Source: Cyanobium sp. N.Huapi 1H5 (lineage in GTDB: Bacteria > Cyanobacteriota > Cyanobacteriia > PCC-6307 > Cyanobiaceae). Taken from it: a DNA stretch of 64,000 bases. Position 1 is the stretch's first letter. Every line of letters starts with the position of its first letter. The stretch covers positions 310,001 to 374,000 of the forward strand of contig NZ_JAGQBH010000001.1 in the NCBI RefSeq assembly GCF_024345535.1, in the 5' to 3' direction. The notes below the pieces were generated by a model. That model had not been told where the DNA came from. It did no database searches and saw only the letters and a program-made list of their open reading frames with translations. A program made the translations under genes and the position numbers. Shown piece by piece: positions 6,685 through 14,038 of this stretch.

Positions 6685-6771
6685 GCCTAACGCTCAAGAT
6701 CAGCGGCGGGCAGAAGCTCAAGGCGATAGCCAGGTTCGTCGGGCCCCGCCCGTTGAATCTTGATGTTAGAC
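6685..6771 (-). repeat. attC recombination site
   Basis: The best attC in the window. On the minus strand it runs from GTCTAAC (6765-6771) to GTTAGGC (6685-6691), matching RYYYAAC and GTTRRRY exactly. The inner arms ATCAAGATTCAACGGGCGGG and CCCGCCGCTGATCTTGAGC pair along nearly their whole length with a few extrahelical bases, as needed for the folded single-strand substrate. Length is 87 bp. The TAA stop of the PD-(D/E)XK-like gene lies inside GTCTAAC, and the next gene starts 14 bases beyond GTTAGGC. Confidence 0.85.
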
Positions 6772-7266
6772 CCCCTCTGCCAGCTGACAGAGGCGCTGAT
6801 CTGTGAAGATCCAACTGGCGGGAATCTCATCAATTGTTCCTGCTGCCTTGGCTCTAGTAGTCCATGCATGGTATTCATGCAAAGTAGTGTCGCCACGACC
6901 AGCTGCAGCCAGTCGTAGCCAAGCACCGATTTCACTCGGAGTGGCAAGGTACATCCTCGGCAACTGGTCAATGGGAACATTGTAAAACTGCACTAGACAG
7001 AAGATGACTCGCGTGGAATGCCTCGCCAGCCATAAATCGATAGCGCCTTGGTAATCTGCCTTTTCTAGATCGGACTGGGTAAGGCCCCATGCCCCGTCCT
7101 TGCTCCCCTTTACAGATATCTTTAGGACTTGATCTTGGTTTACGGCAACAAGGTCATACTCTGGTTGATTTGCTCCGTATTGCACAGATACATCCCATCC
7201 ACATCTTGCGAACTGCCCAGCCGCAAAGGCCTCGGCTGCAGTAGCGACATGCCATGAGTTTCTCAT
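6766..7266 (-). CDS. PD-(D/E)XK nuclease-like protein
   Basis: A 166-residue protein with the outline of a restriction-endonuclease-like core: Glu12 in an N-terminal helix (AAEAFAAGQFARCGW), Asp38 in a strand after a turn (PEYDLVAV), then Lys53 in LKISVKGS, the last matching the xVK motif strand. Similar small proteins include Holliday-junction-resolvase-like and restriction-associated nucleases; the usual acidic residue before the Lys appears as Ser51, so catalysis is uncertain. It shares a cassette with the uracil-DNA-glycosylase-like gene 71 bases upstream, and its TAA stop overlaps the attC site. A nucleic-acid or defence role is inference. Confidence 0.6.
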   Translation of the reverse strand: MRNSWHVATAAEAFAAGQFARCGWDVSVQYGANQPEYDLVAVNQDQVLKISVKGSKDGAWGLTQSDLEKADYQGAIDLWLARHSTRVIFCLVQFYNVPIDQLPRMYLATPSEIGAWLRLAAAGRGDTTLHEYHAWTTRAKAAGTIDEIPASWIFTDQRLCQLAEGV

Positions 7267-7337
7267 TTCAGAATGCTGGCTTTAAATTGGTTCTATCATG
7301 GAATGAGAGGCATGTCGCTGATAGACAGCGCGACCCC

Positions 7338-8126
7338 TCAAGCAAATGGTTTCGGCACACTCGACCGTCGCTTCATTGCGGCTAAAAGGGCGGATCGCAT
7401 ACGCTTGGCCTTTTGCGCATAAGGTGCATGCTTTGGCTTCTGCTTAAGGTAGTCGGCTTCCTCACTCTCATCGAGGCAGAAGATGGCACGTTGCTGAAAA
7501 TTCTGGGCGAAGTGGGGAAAGTTAAGTACTTCCACTCCCATTCCCTTGATCCGATTGAAGACTGGAATACCATTGACCCTAAGACTCGTAACTGCCGCCC
7601 ACCCTGGGTCACCAAAAATGATGATCCACTCAAGAGAGGGGAAGCGGGCAATATCTGCCAAGAATCGATTGGCGACACAGTGTATTGCTTCAGGACTTGC
7701 GGCAATCTCGGGTGCCTTGTATTTATAACTGCCGTTCACCTTAAGACAGCACTTAACCAAGGACGTTGTGAAGATATCTGGGCTCTCATTTAGATCAGCG
7801 GCCAAGCTTAGTCCAATACTCTCCGCAAATCCATGAGCGGCGAGCAGTTCCTTAATTTGGCTCTGTGCCCCTTCGAAAGCAGCTCGTTTCGCTGCGTCCG
7901 GGACCGACAGAAAACGCAGGTAACGTGCAAACGCTTCCGATTGTCCTCCCGGTGTAATCCCCACCAAGGCCACACGAGGCGCTAAAGGTGCATTTCCTAA
8001 AGGAGAAAAAATGAGTTCGCGGTTGCCGCGAACAGCAATACGGAGACCGTCCATTGTGAATCGAGAGGCATCAATCGTACGTTCTCCACCCTGGCAGCAA
8101 TAATCGCTGAGTTTGATAAGTGCCAT
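7338..8126 (-). CDS. Uracil-DNA glycosylase superfamily-like protein
   Basis: 262 residues from the ATG at 8124-8126; upstream in-frame ATGs exist but would place the start inside or beyond the attI core. Motifs resemble UDG families 4/5: GITPG at 56-60 for the catalytic-loop GxxPG, TSLVKC at 121-126 for the TNxVKC strand, then a Cys-led helix and a strand EWIIIFGDPG. His205 in FPHFAQN could correspond to the DNA-intercalation loop histidine. Iron-sulphur ligands are not complete. It is the cassette gene nearest attI, the position usually most recently acquired and best expressed. Base-excision repair or defence against modified phage DNA are both possible. Confidence 0.6.
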   Translation of the reverse strand: MALIKLSDYCCQGGERTIDASRFTMDGLRIAVRGNRELIFSPLGNAPLAPRVALVGITPGGQSEAFARYLRFLSVPDAAKRAAFEGAQSQIKELLAAHGFAESIGLSLAADLNESPDIFTTSLVKCCLKVNGSYKYKAPEIAASPEAIHCVANRFLADIARFPSLEWIIIFGDPGWAAVTSLRVNGIPVFNRIKGMGVEVLNFPHFAQNFQQRAIFCLDESEEADYLKQKPKHAPYAQKAKRMRSALLAAMKRRSSVPKPFA

Positions 8127-8141
8127 GTTGTCACTAGTGAG

Positions 8142-8317
8142 GTCTAACAGTATTTCGGCGGGTCCGACATTCATCCCGCTCGGGGTGCTTCGGCGGAATA
8201 AGAAGCCGTCGAGACCATGATCATGCCTTGAAGCTCGCTCCAGCGTAAGGCTTTTCTCTGGCGTTGCTCTTGGGTGACGGAGACATGGGCGGGTCCGGGA
8301 ACCAGATGTTCGATTGG
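8142..8317. promoter_or_regulatory. attI-like region with core GTTAGAC
   Basis: The minus-strand heptamer GTTAGAC (8142-8148) matches the recombination core GTTRRRY and begins the first cassette; the following bases CCTCACTAGTG closely resemble those after the core of the clear attC (CCTCACCAATG). Between it and the integrase stop are about 170 bases with a direct repeat TTCGGCGG (8154-8161 and 8189-8196), which could be integrase-binding repeats, and no long inverted repeat, as expected of attI rather than attC. Confidence 0.6.
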
Positions 8318-9141
8318 TTACAGAAGGTCCACCGGACTCATCACCCCGCAAGGGCCGCGATTCAGCACATGGGTATAGATCATCGTTGTCTTCACGTCGC
8401 TGTGCCCCAGCAATTCCTGGATGGTGCGGATGTCCTGGCCGCGCTCCAGCAGGTGAGTCGCAAACGAGTGGCGGAACGTATGGCAGCTTGCCGGCTTGCT
8501 GATTCCGGCCCGCAGGAGTGCCCGCTTCACCGCCTTCTGGATCACGGATGGGTCAATGTGATGCCGGCCTTGTGTTTTCGTCTTTTCGTCATGCCAACGG
8601 TGCGATTGTGGGAAGACCCACTGCAAGCCCCATTCCGAGGCGGCGTTCGGGTACTCCCTTAGGTCGGCTCGGTGCATCTGCCGCACCACCAGCAGATGAT
8701 TCTGCAAGGGCTCCATCAGGCTGGCGGGGAACACGGTGACCCGGTCCTTGTCCCCTTTGCCGCTGCGGACGGTCACTTGCCTGACCTCAATCTCCACATC
8801 CTGCACCCGCAGCCTCAGCGCTTCCATCAGCCGCAGTCCGCTGCCGTAGAGCATCTGCGCCACAAGCTGTTCGGTTCCCTGGAGCCTTTCCAGCACCTCC
8901 CTCGTCTCCGCCACCGTGAACACCACCGGCAACCGCTTGGGCTGCCGGGCGCGCACCACCCCTTCCAGGTTGCCCACATCTCCCCAGAGCACCTGCCTGT
9001 AGAGAAAGAGCAGGGCGGACAACGCCTGGTTCTGCCTGGAGGCACTCACTTGTCCCACCGTGGCCAAGGGATGCCGCATCCCGTGAAAGCACAGAAAGCG
9101 CTTCACCCCCTGGGCATCAGTTCTTCCCGATAACGCTCCAT
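8318..9141 (-). pseudogene. intI: Integron integrase (IntI-type tyrosine recombinase), decayed
   Basis: The C-terminal catalytic part is intact and unmistakable: SGLRLMEALRLRVQDVE with the first Arg, CHTFRHSFATHL with His and Arg, LGHSDVKTTMIYTH with His and the nucleophile Tyr, and the IntI-type ending SPVDLL. The IntI-specific insertion is shortened: QMHRADL runs directly into YPNAASEWG, missing about 15-20 residues. The N-terminus is also broken. An ATG at 9139-9141 reads MERYREELMPRG then stops, while the main frame picks up at KRFLCFHGMRHP and lacks the usual N-terminal helices. A continuous frame could start at ATG 9077-9079 (253 residues). Probably inactive. Unusually, it points the same way as the cassettes. 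Confidence 0.85.
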
Positions 9142-9338
9142 CAGCCTTGGGCCGGGAGTGGGAGCCATGGGAACAAGGCGGAGCCGCCTTCAGGGTTCCC
9201 CGCCCCGGACCTCCCGCACCCGCGCAAGCGTCCCCTCTTAGCTCCGATCCCCATAGAACGGCCCCTCCGCATTGGCGGCCAGGCGCTGCTGGGGACGGGC
9301 CATGGGAGGGTGGCGGCGACGCTCCTAGCCTGATCCCC
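9142..9338. other. Divergent intergenic region at integron/chromosome border
   Basis: About 200 bases between the decayed integrase and the plus-strand fusion gene. GC content rises sharply here to that of the core chromosome. No gene is seen; promoters for both directions presumably lie here but no clear -35/-10 pair was recognised. Confidence 0.3.
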
Positions 9339-10643
9339 ATGGCCCATGCCCTGGCGCTGCTGGCGAGTGAGACGCGCCGTGAGGCGCTGCTCGACTGGCT
9401 CGACCGACAGGCCCTGGCCGTCGCCGGGTTTCCGCTGCTCGCCACCGCCGAACTGGCGGAGCGGCTCCGCAATGACCCGCGCACCGCCCAGCTGCGGGTC
9501 ACGCCGCTGGCGGCCCTCGCCGAGGGGGGGGACATCCAGGTGGCCGCCGAGGTGCTGGCCGGTGCGGTGGACCTGGTGGTGGCCTTCCTCGATCCGGCGG
9601 CGCCGGCGGGCACGTCACCCGACGCCGGGCTGCTGATGCGCGCCTGCGATCTGGCCGCCGTACCCCTGGCCTTCAATGCCGCCACCGCCGAGCTGGCCCT
9701 GCGCGGCCTGTCCCACGGCCGCTCGGCCTACCTGCTGTTCAATCCCGTCGCCGGCCAGGGGGATGCCAATGCCGATCTGGCCCTGATCCGCTCGATCCTC
9801 GAGCCCCAGCTGCTGGTGACGGTGCTGCTCACCCGGGCCGGCAGCGACCCGGCCGACCAGTGCCGGGAACTGGTCGAGCTGCTCCAGGCCCGGCCGGCCG
9901 ACGAGGCGGGCAACGCCATGATCGTGGCCTGCGGCGGCGACGGCACCGTCTCGGCCGTGGCGGGGGCGGTGGCGGGCACCGGCATTCCCCTCGGCGTCAT
10001 CCCCCGCGGCACCGCCAACGCCTTCGCCTCGGCCCTGTTCATCCCCACCGACCTGGTGGCCGCCTGCGAAACGATCCTGGCCGGCCACACCCACGTGGTG
10101 GACGCCGCCCGCTGCAACGACGTGCCGATGACCCTGCTGGCCGGGGTCGGCTTCGAGGCCGGGATGGTGGATCGCGCCACCCGCGAACTGAAGACGATGC
10201 TTGGCCCGCTCGCCTACGTGCTTGCCGGTGCCCAGCAGCTGGCCTCCCAGCAGCCATTCCGGGCCCGGGTCGAGATCGACGGCACGGTCACCGACGTGCA
10301 GGCCGCCGCCATCACCGTGGCCAACGTGGCCCCCGCCACCTCGGTGCTGGCCCAGGGCTTCGGGCGGGTGATCCCCGACGACGGTCTGCTGGAGGTGACC
10401 ATTGCCTCCCCCGCCACCCGCCTGCAGGGCCTCAACGCCCTCGCCTCCCTGCTCACCTCCGCCGTGGTGCAGTCACCCGCCAACCACCCCGATCTCCTGT
10501 GTCTGCGCGCCAGCCGCATCACCATCACCACCGACCCGCCCCAGCGGCTGGTGATCGACGGCGAGATGCTCGAGGCCGACCCGGTCACCTTCACCTGCCT
10601 GCCCGGCGCCCTGACGGTGTTCGCGCCGCTGCCGCCACCGTGA
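9339..10643 (+). CDS. Methylglyoxal synthase-like / diacylglycerol kinase fusion
   Basis: 434 residues from the ATG at 9339-9341. Residues 1-125 resemble methylglyoxal synthase: GGD at 63-65 supplies the catalytic Asp and FLDP at 83-86 the second conserved Asp, but the family's phosphate-binding TGTTG loop is replaced by LLATAEL, so activity on dihydroxyacetone phosphate is doubtful. Residues 130-430 are a YegS/DagK-type lipid kinase with FNPVAGQGD near 134 and the nucleotide-binding GGDGT at 199-203, then PRGTANAFA. The kinase likely phosphorylates diacylglycerol or a related lipid at the membrane. The metallophosphoesterase follows after 10 bases. Confidence 0.85.
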   Translation: MAHALALLASETRREALLDWLDRQALAVAGFPLLATAELAERLRNDPRTAQLRVTPLAALAEGGDIQVAAEVLAGAVDLVVAFLDPAAPAGTSPDAGLLMRACDLAAVPLAFNAATAELALRGLSHGRSAYLLFNPVAGQGDANADLALIRSILEPQLLVTVLLTRAGSDPADQCRELVELLQARPADEAGNAMIVACGGDGTVSAVAGAVAGTGIPLGVIPRGTANAFASALFIPTDLVAACETILAGHTHVVDAARCNDVPMTLLAGVGFEAGMVDRATRELKTMLGPLAYVLAGAQQLASQQPFRARVEIDGTVTDVQAAAITVANVAPATSVLAQGFGRVIPDDGLLEVTIASPATRLQGLNALASLLTSAVVQSPANHPDLLCLRASRITITTDPPQRLVIDGEMLEADPVTFTCLPGALTVFAPLPPP

Positions 10644-10653
10644 CCGCGCCCCC

Positions 10654-12180
10654 ATGAACCTGGCCACCGAGGCGGGCGTCGCCACCAAGATCCGCCGCAT
10701 GGCCGACCGGGTGCGCTGGGGCCATCCCGCCCTCGCCCGCCACGGCATCGACCCTTGCCGCCTGGCGATCGACGGCGATCCGGGCAGCCCCGAGGCCTTC
10801 TCCTTCCTCGTGCTCGGCGACAGCGGCACCGGCCTGCATCGCCGCGACACCCCCCAGCGGCGGGTGGCGGAGCAGCTACTCGCCCATGGCGCCGATGCCC
10901 GCTTCCTGCTCCACACCGGCGACGTCGTCTACCCGGTGGGCTCCAGCGAGCAGTACCCCGACAACTTCATCCGTCCCTACCGGGAGTGGATCGTGGGCGG
11001 CGAAGACTGGGAGCGGCTGCGCTACGACCGGCTCGTCTTCCGGGTGCCGTTCCTGCCGGTGCTCGGCAACCACGACTACTACGACCTCCCTCTGCCGCTG
11101 GGGCTGCTCGCCGGCGTCACGGCACCGCCGCGGCGGCTGCTGCGCTCCTGGATCCAGCTGGATGTGGGCTGGCACGGCTCCTTCGTGGGCCAGGCCTGGG
11201 CCCGCGCCTTCCTCGATGGGCTGGGGGCCGTGCCCGAGGCCGAGCTGGAGGAGCACCTCGCCCGCACCCGCACCGCCACGGTCGACGGGGCCCGCTGCCT
11301 GCTCTACCGCCCCGGCGCCTTCACCCGCCTGCCCCACCGCCACTACAGCGTCCGCTGGGCCGGGATCGATGTGTTCGCCCTCGACTCCAACACCTTCAAC
11401 CAGCCCCTGCCGGCCGGCGCCGACGACGGCCAGCTGCGTCGGCGCCGCCAGCGGCTCGACGCCGAACGGGCCACCCTGCTGCTCTCCCTCGGCCCCCTCG
11501 GCGGCGACGAGGACGCCCGCGACGACCGGGCCGCCAAGGCCGAGCAGCTCGACGAGCAGATCCGGGACATCGACAAGCAGCTCGAAGGAGGTCCGCCGGC
11601 GGTCGACCAGGAGCAGCTCGACTGGTTCGCCGACGCCCTGATCGCCTCCTGGCGCAACCCGGACGTGCGGGGCCGGCTGCTGGTGCTGCACCATCCCCCC
11701 TACGTCACCGAAACCAGCAAGTGGGACCAGGGCCAGACCCTGGCGGTGCGGGCCCGGCTGCGCGGCGTGCTGGATCGCGTCGCCGCCGCCCTCGGCGACC
11801 GGCCGGCCGGGCGGCCCCTGATCGATCTGGCCTTCAGCGGCCATGCCCACTGCATGGAGTTTCTCCAGACCGCCGACACCGGCCACGGCGACGCCCACAT
11901 CCCCTGGCTGATCTGCGGTGGCAGCGGCTACAGCCTGCGCCGCCAGCGGCGGGAGGGGCCCGACCTGCTGGAGGGTGCGCCGGGCCGTGAGCGGGTCGTG
12001 GCCCGCTCGCGCCTGTTCCTCGGCCGGAGCGGCCGGGGCTCCTCCCTGCGCCGCTCCTACTCCGCCCTGCGGGTCGACGTGGCGGCCGGCACCCCCCTGA
12101 AGCTCACGCTCACCCCCCTGGTGGCCGAAAAGGCCGAGGGCCGCTGGCGGCCCTACCGCGGAGACGGGATCCCGCTGTAG
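10654..12180 (+). CDS. Calcineurin-like metallophosphoesterase
   Basis: 508 residues. The dinuclear-metal motifs occur in order: LVLGDSGTG (Asp), HTGDVVYP (Asp), LGNHDYYD (Asn-His) and later LVLHHPPYV and FSGHAH (His ligands). No signal peptide, so cytoplasmic. An Arg/Glu/Asp-rich helical insert lies at about residues 260-310. Substrate unknown; such enzymes cleave phosphomonoesters or diesters, including lipid and nucleotide ones. It follows the lipid-kinase fusion by 10 bases and precedes the O-methyltransferase by 25, suggesting one operon. Confidence 0.85.
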   Translation: MNLATEAGVATKIRRMADRVRWGHPALARHGIDPCRLAIDGDPGSPEAFSFLVLGDSGTGLHRRDTPQRRVAEQLLAHGADARFLLHTGDVVYPVGSSEQYPDNFIRPYREWIVGGEDWERLRYDRLVFRVPFLPVLGNHDYYDLPLPLGLLAGVTAPPRRLLRSWIQLDVGWHGSFVGQAWARAFLDGLGAVPEAELEEHLARTRTATVDGARCLLYRPGAFTRLPHRHYSVRWAGIDVFALDSNTFNQPLPAGADDGQLRRRRQRLDAERATLLLSLGPLGGDEDARDDRAAKAEQLDEQIRDIDKQLEGGPPAVDQEQLDWFADALIASWRNPDVRGRLLVLHHPPYVTETSKWDQGQTLAVRARLRGVLDRVAAALGDRPAGRPLIDLAFSGHAHCMEFLQTADTGHGDAHIPWLICGGSGYSLRRQRREGPDLLEGAPGRERVVARSRLFLGRSGRGSSLRRSYSALRVDVAAGTPLKLTLTPLVAEKAEGRWRPYRGDGIPL

Positions 12181-12205
12181 ACCGGCAACGCCCCGCCCCG
12201 CCTCC

Positions 12206-13219
12206 ATGGACCCCAGCGCGGACCTCACCAGCCGGTTCCTGCAGCTCGCCTGCGGCAACTGGATCACCCAGATGCTGCACGTGGCCGCCGAGCTGGCGAT
12301 CGCCGACCATCTGGCGGCCGCCGGCCCCGACGGCCTGACGGCCGAGGAGCTCGCCGGCCGCTGCGGTGCCGAGGGGGAGTCCCTGTTCCGGCTGCTGCGG
12401 GGCCTGGCCAGCCTGGGCCTGTTCGCCGAGACCGAACCGCGCCGCTTCGTGCTCACCCCCCTGGCCGAACTGCTGCGCAGCGACCACCCCGGCTCCCAGC
12501 GCCAGTTCATGCGCATGCTCGGCGGCGAGCACTACGACGCCTGGAGCGACCTGCTCCACAGCGTCCGCACCGGCGAGAGCGCCTTCCGCCACCACTACGG
12601 CGAACCCGTCTTCGCCTGGTACGGCCACAACCCCGAGCGCGGCGCCATCTTCGACGGCGCCATGACCGACTTCTCCCGCGTCGAGACCGAGGCCCTGCTG
12701 GCCACCTGGGACTTCAGCGCCGACCGCCACCTGATCGACGTGGGCGGCGGCCGCGGCGCCCTGCTGCAGGCGGTGCTGCGCCACCACGGCCACCTGCGCG
12801 GCACCCTCTTCGACCAGCCGGCGGTGGTGGCGCCGGTGGCGGTGCCGCCGGAGCTGGAGGGGCGCTTCACCATCGCCGGCGGCGACTTCTTCGCCAGCGT
12901 GCCGGCCGGCGGCGACACCTACCTGCTCAAGCACATCCTCCACGACTGGGGCGATGACGCCTGCCTGACGATCCTCGGCCACATCCGCGCCGGCCTGGCC
13001 CCCGGCGGGCGGCTGCTGATCCTCGAGCAGGTGATCCCCCCCGGCAACGCTCCGGCCCCGGGCAAGCTGCTCGATCTCAACATGCTCGTGATGACCGAAG
13101 GCGGCCGGGAGCGCACCCCCTCGGAGTACGCCCAGCTTCTGGAGCGCGCCGGCCTGCGCCTGGCGGGGATCCACCCGACACCGTCACCGGTGGCAGTGGT
13201 GGAGGCGGTGGCGGCCTGA
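12206..13219 (+). CDS. SAM-dependent O-methyltransferase (COMT/acetylserotonin type)
   Basis: 337 residues. An N-terminal winged-helix dimerisation domain (about 1-100) precedes a Rossmann-type methyltransferase with the SAM loop DVGGGRGALL near residues 178-187 and the catalytic-base motif KHILHDW. Family members methylate hydroxyls of phenolics, polyketides or carotenoids (CrtF belongs here). There is no biosynthetic cluster around it to name the substrate. Same strand and close spacing with the phosphoesterase suggest co-transcription. Confidence 0.85.
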   Translation: MDPSADLTSRFLQLACGNWITQMLHVAAELAIADHLAAAGPDGLTAEELAGRCGAEGESLFRLLRGLASLGLFAETEPRRFVLTPLAELLRSDHPGSQRQFMRMLGGEHYDAWSDLLHSVRTGESAFRHHYGEPVFAWYGHNPERGAIFDGAMTDFSRVETEALLATWDFSADRHLIDVGGGRGALLQAVLRHHGHLRGTLFDQPAVVAPVAVPPELEGRFTIAGGDFFASVPAGGDTYLLKHILHDWGDDACLTILGHIRAGLAPGGRLLILEQVIPPGNAPAPGKLLDLNMLVMTEGGRERTPSEYAQLLERAGLRLAGIHPTPSPVAVVEAVAA

Positions 13220-13233
13220 GCGCGGCCGCCGCG

Positions 13234-13428
13234 TCACACCAGCAGCCCGATCACCAGGGCGATGGCCCCGCCGATGGGGCCGAAGAAGAAGAAGCTGCCC
13301 ATCGCCGCGGCCAGCTCGCGGTCGTGGCGGGTGTAGAGCTGCAGCACCAGCACGTAGCTCAGGCCGGTGCTGAGCAGGAAGCCCGCCAGGCCGAACAGCA
13401 GCCCCCGCCCCAGCCGTTTCCAGGTCAT
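13234..13428 (-). CDS. Small two-TM membrane protein
   Basis: 64 residues from the ATG at 13426-13428. A basic start TWKRLGR leads into a first hydrophobic segment (about 9-31) and, after a short charged loop RHDRELA, a second Gly/Ala-rich segment ending at the C-terminus. The layout resembles small cyanobacterial proteins of unknown function. It converges with the O-methyltransferase gene, 14 bases apart, and is divergent from moaB. Confidence 0.6.
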   Translation of the reverse strand: MTWKRLGRGLLFGLAGFLLSTGLSYVLVLQLYTRHDRELAAAMGSFFFFGPIGGAIALVIGLLV

Positions 13429-13522
13429 CCCCGGGCTCTCCGCTTGGCCTGCGTTCCTCGACAGGCAGTGTGCCAGAGGCGCTCTCCGCCCTAGCGTCAG
13501 GGCCAGCCCAGCCCCAGGATCC

Positions 13523-14038
13523 GTGAGCCTTGCCATCGCCCTGCTCACGGTCTCCGACAGCCGCAGCCTCGCCGACGACCCCTCGGGCGACGCCCTGCAG
13601 CAGCGGCTGGAGGCGGCCGGCCACCAGCTGGTGGAGCGCACCCTGGTGCCCGACGACCGCTACCGCATCCGCGCCGTGCTGAGCCGCTGGATCGCCGACC
13701 CCGCCGTGCAGGTGGTGATCAGCTCCGGCGGCACCGGCCTCACCGGCCGCGATGGCACCCCCGAGGCCGTGGCGCCCCTGCTCGACAAGACCATCGAGGG
13801 CTTCGGCGAACTGTTCCGGGTGCTCTCCTTCGAGACGATCGGCACCAGCACCCTGCAGAGCCGGGCCCTGGCCGGGGTGGCCAACGGCACGGTGGTGTTC
13901 GTGCTGCCGGGCTCCCTCGACGCGGTGTCCACCGCCTGGGACCGGCTGATCCGCGCCCAGCTCGACGCCACCACCCGCCCCTGCAACCTGGTGCAGTTGC
14001 TGCCGCGGCTCCGCGAACCGGCCGATCAGGCGCCGTGA
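13523..14038 (+). CDS. moaB: Molybdenum cofactor biosynthesis protein MoaB/MogA family
   Basis: 171 residues from a GTG at 13523-13525. It is a single MoCF-binding domain: an N-terminal LLTVSDSRS, then [18 protein letters not shown], the family signature that binds molybdopterin, and [11 protein letters not shown] near the end. MoaB/MogA adenylates molybdopterin before molybdenum insertion. It fits with moaA, mobA, narM and a molybdopterin oxidoreductase elsewhere in the window. Its stop overlaps the GTG start of the MscS gene by four bases. Confidence 0.9.
   Translation: MSLAIALLTVSDSRSLADDPSGDALQQRLEAAGHQLVERTLVPDDRYRIRAVLSRWIADPAVQVVISSGGTGLTGRDGTPEAVAPLLDKTIEGFGELFRVLSFETIGTSTLQSRALAGVANGTVVFVLPGSLDAVSTAWDRLIRAQLDATTRPCNLVQLLPRLREPADQAP

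Noticed and set aside
6601-6690. A tRNA or small RNA gene in the gene-poor cassette stretch
   Set aside because: No cloverleaf or known RNA motif could be assembled; the sequence is explained by the frameshifted membrane-protein gene and the attC.
7267-7337. attC between the UDG-like and nuclease-like genes
   Set aside because: GTCGCTG and CAGCGCGAC can form a short hairpin but no RYYYAAC/GTTRRRY heptamers flank it, so the two genes are treated as one cassette.
8318-9141. Recombinase as a phage or XerC-type integrase
   Set aside because: The SASTQNQAL-like segment, the partial IntI-specific insertion (YPNAASEWG) and the ending SPVDLL fit integron integrases better than XerC or phage enzymes.
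8318-9685. Integrase read as a 455-residue protein from the farthest upstream start
   Set aside because: The first 180 or so residues are antisense to the methylglyoxal-synthase-like coding region and have no recombinase features; the homologous part begins near 9141.
13523-14038. CinA or MoeA assignment for the MoCF-domain protein
   Set aside because: Length of 171 residues and a single domain fit MoaB/MogA; the extra domains of CinA and MoeA are absent.
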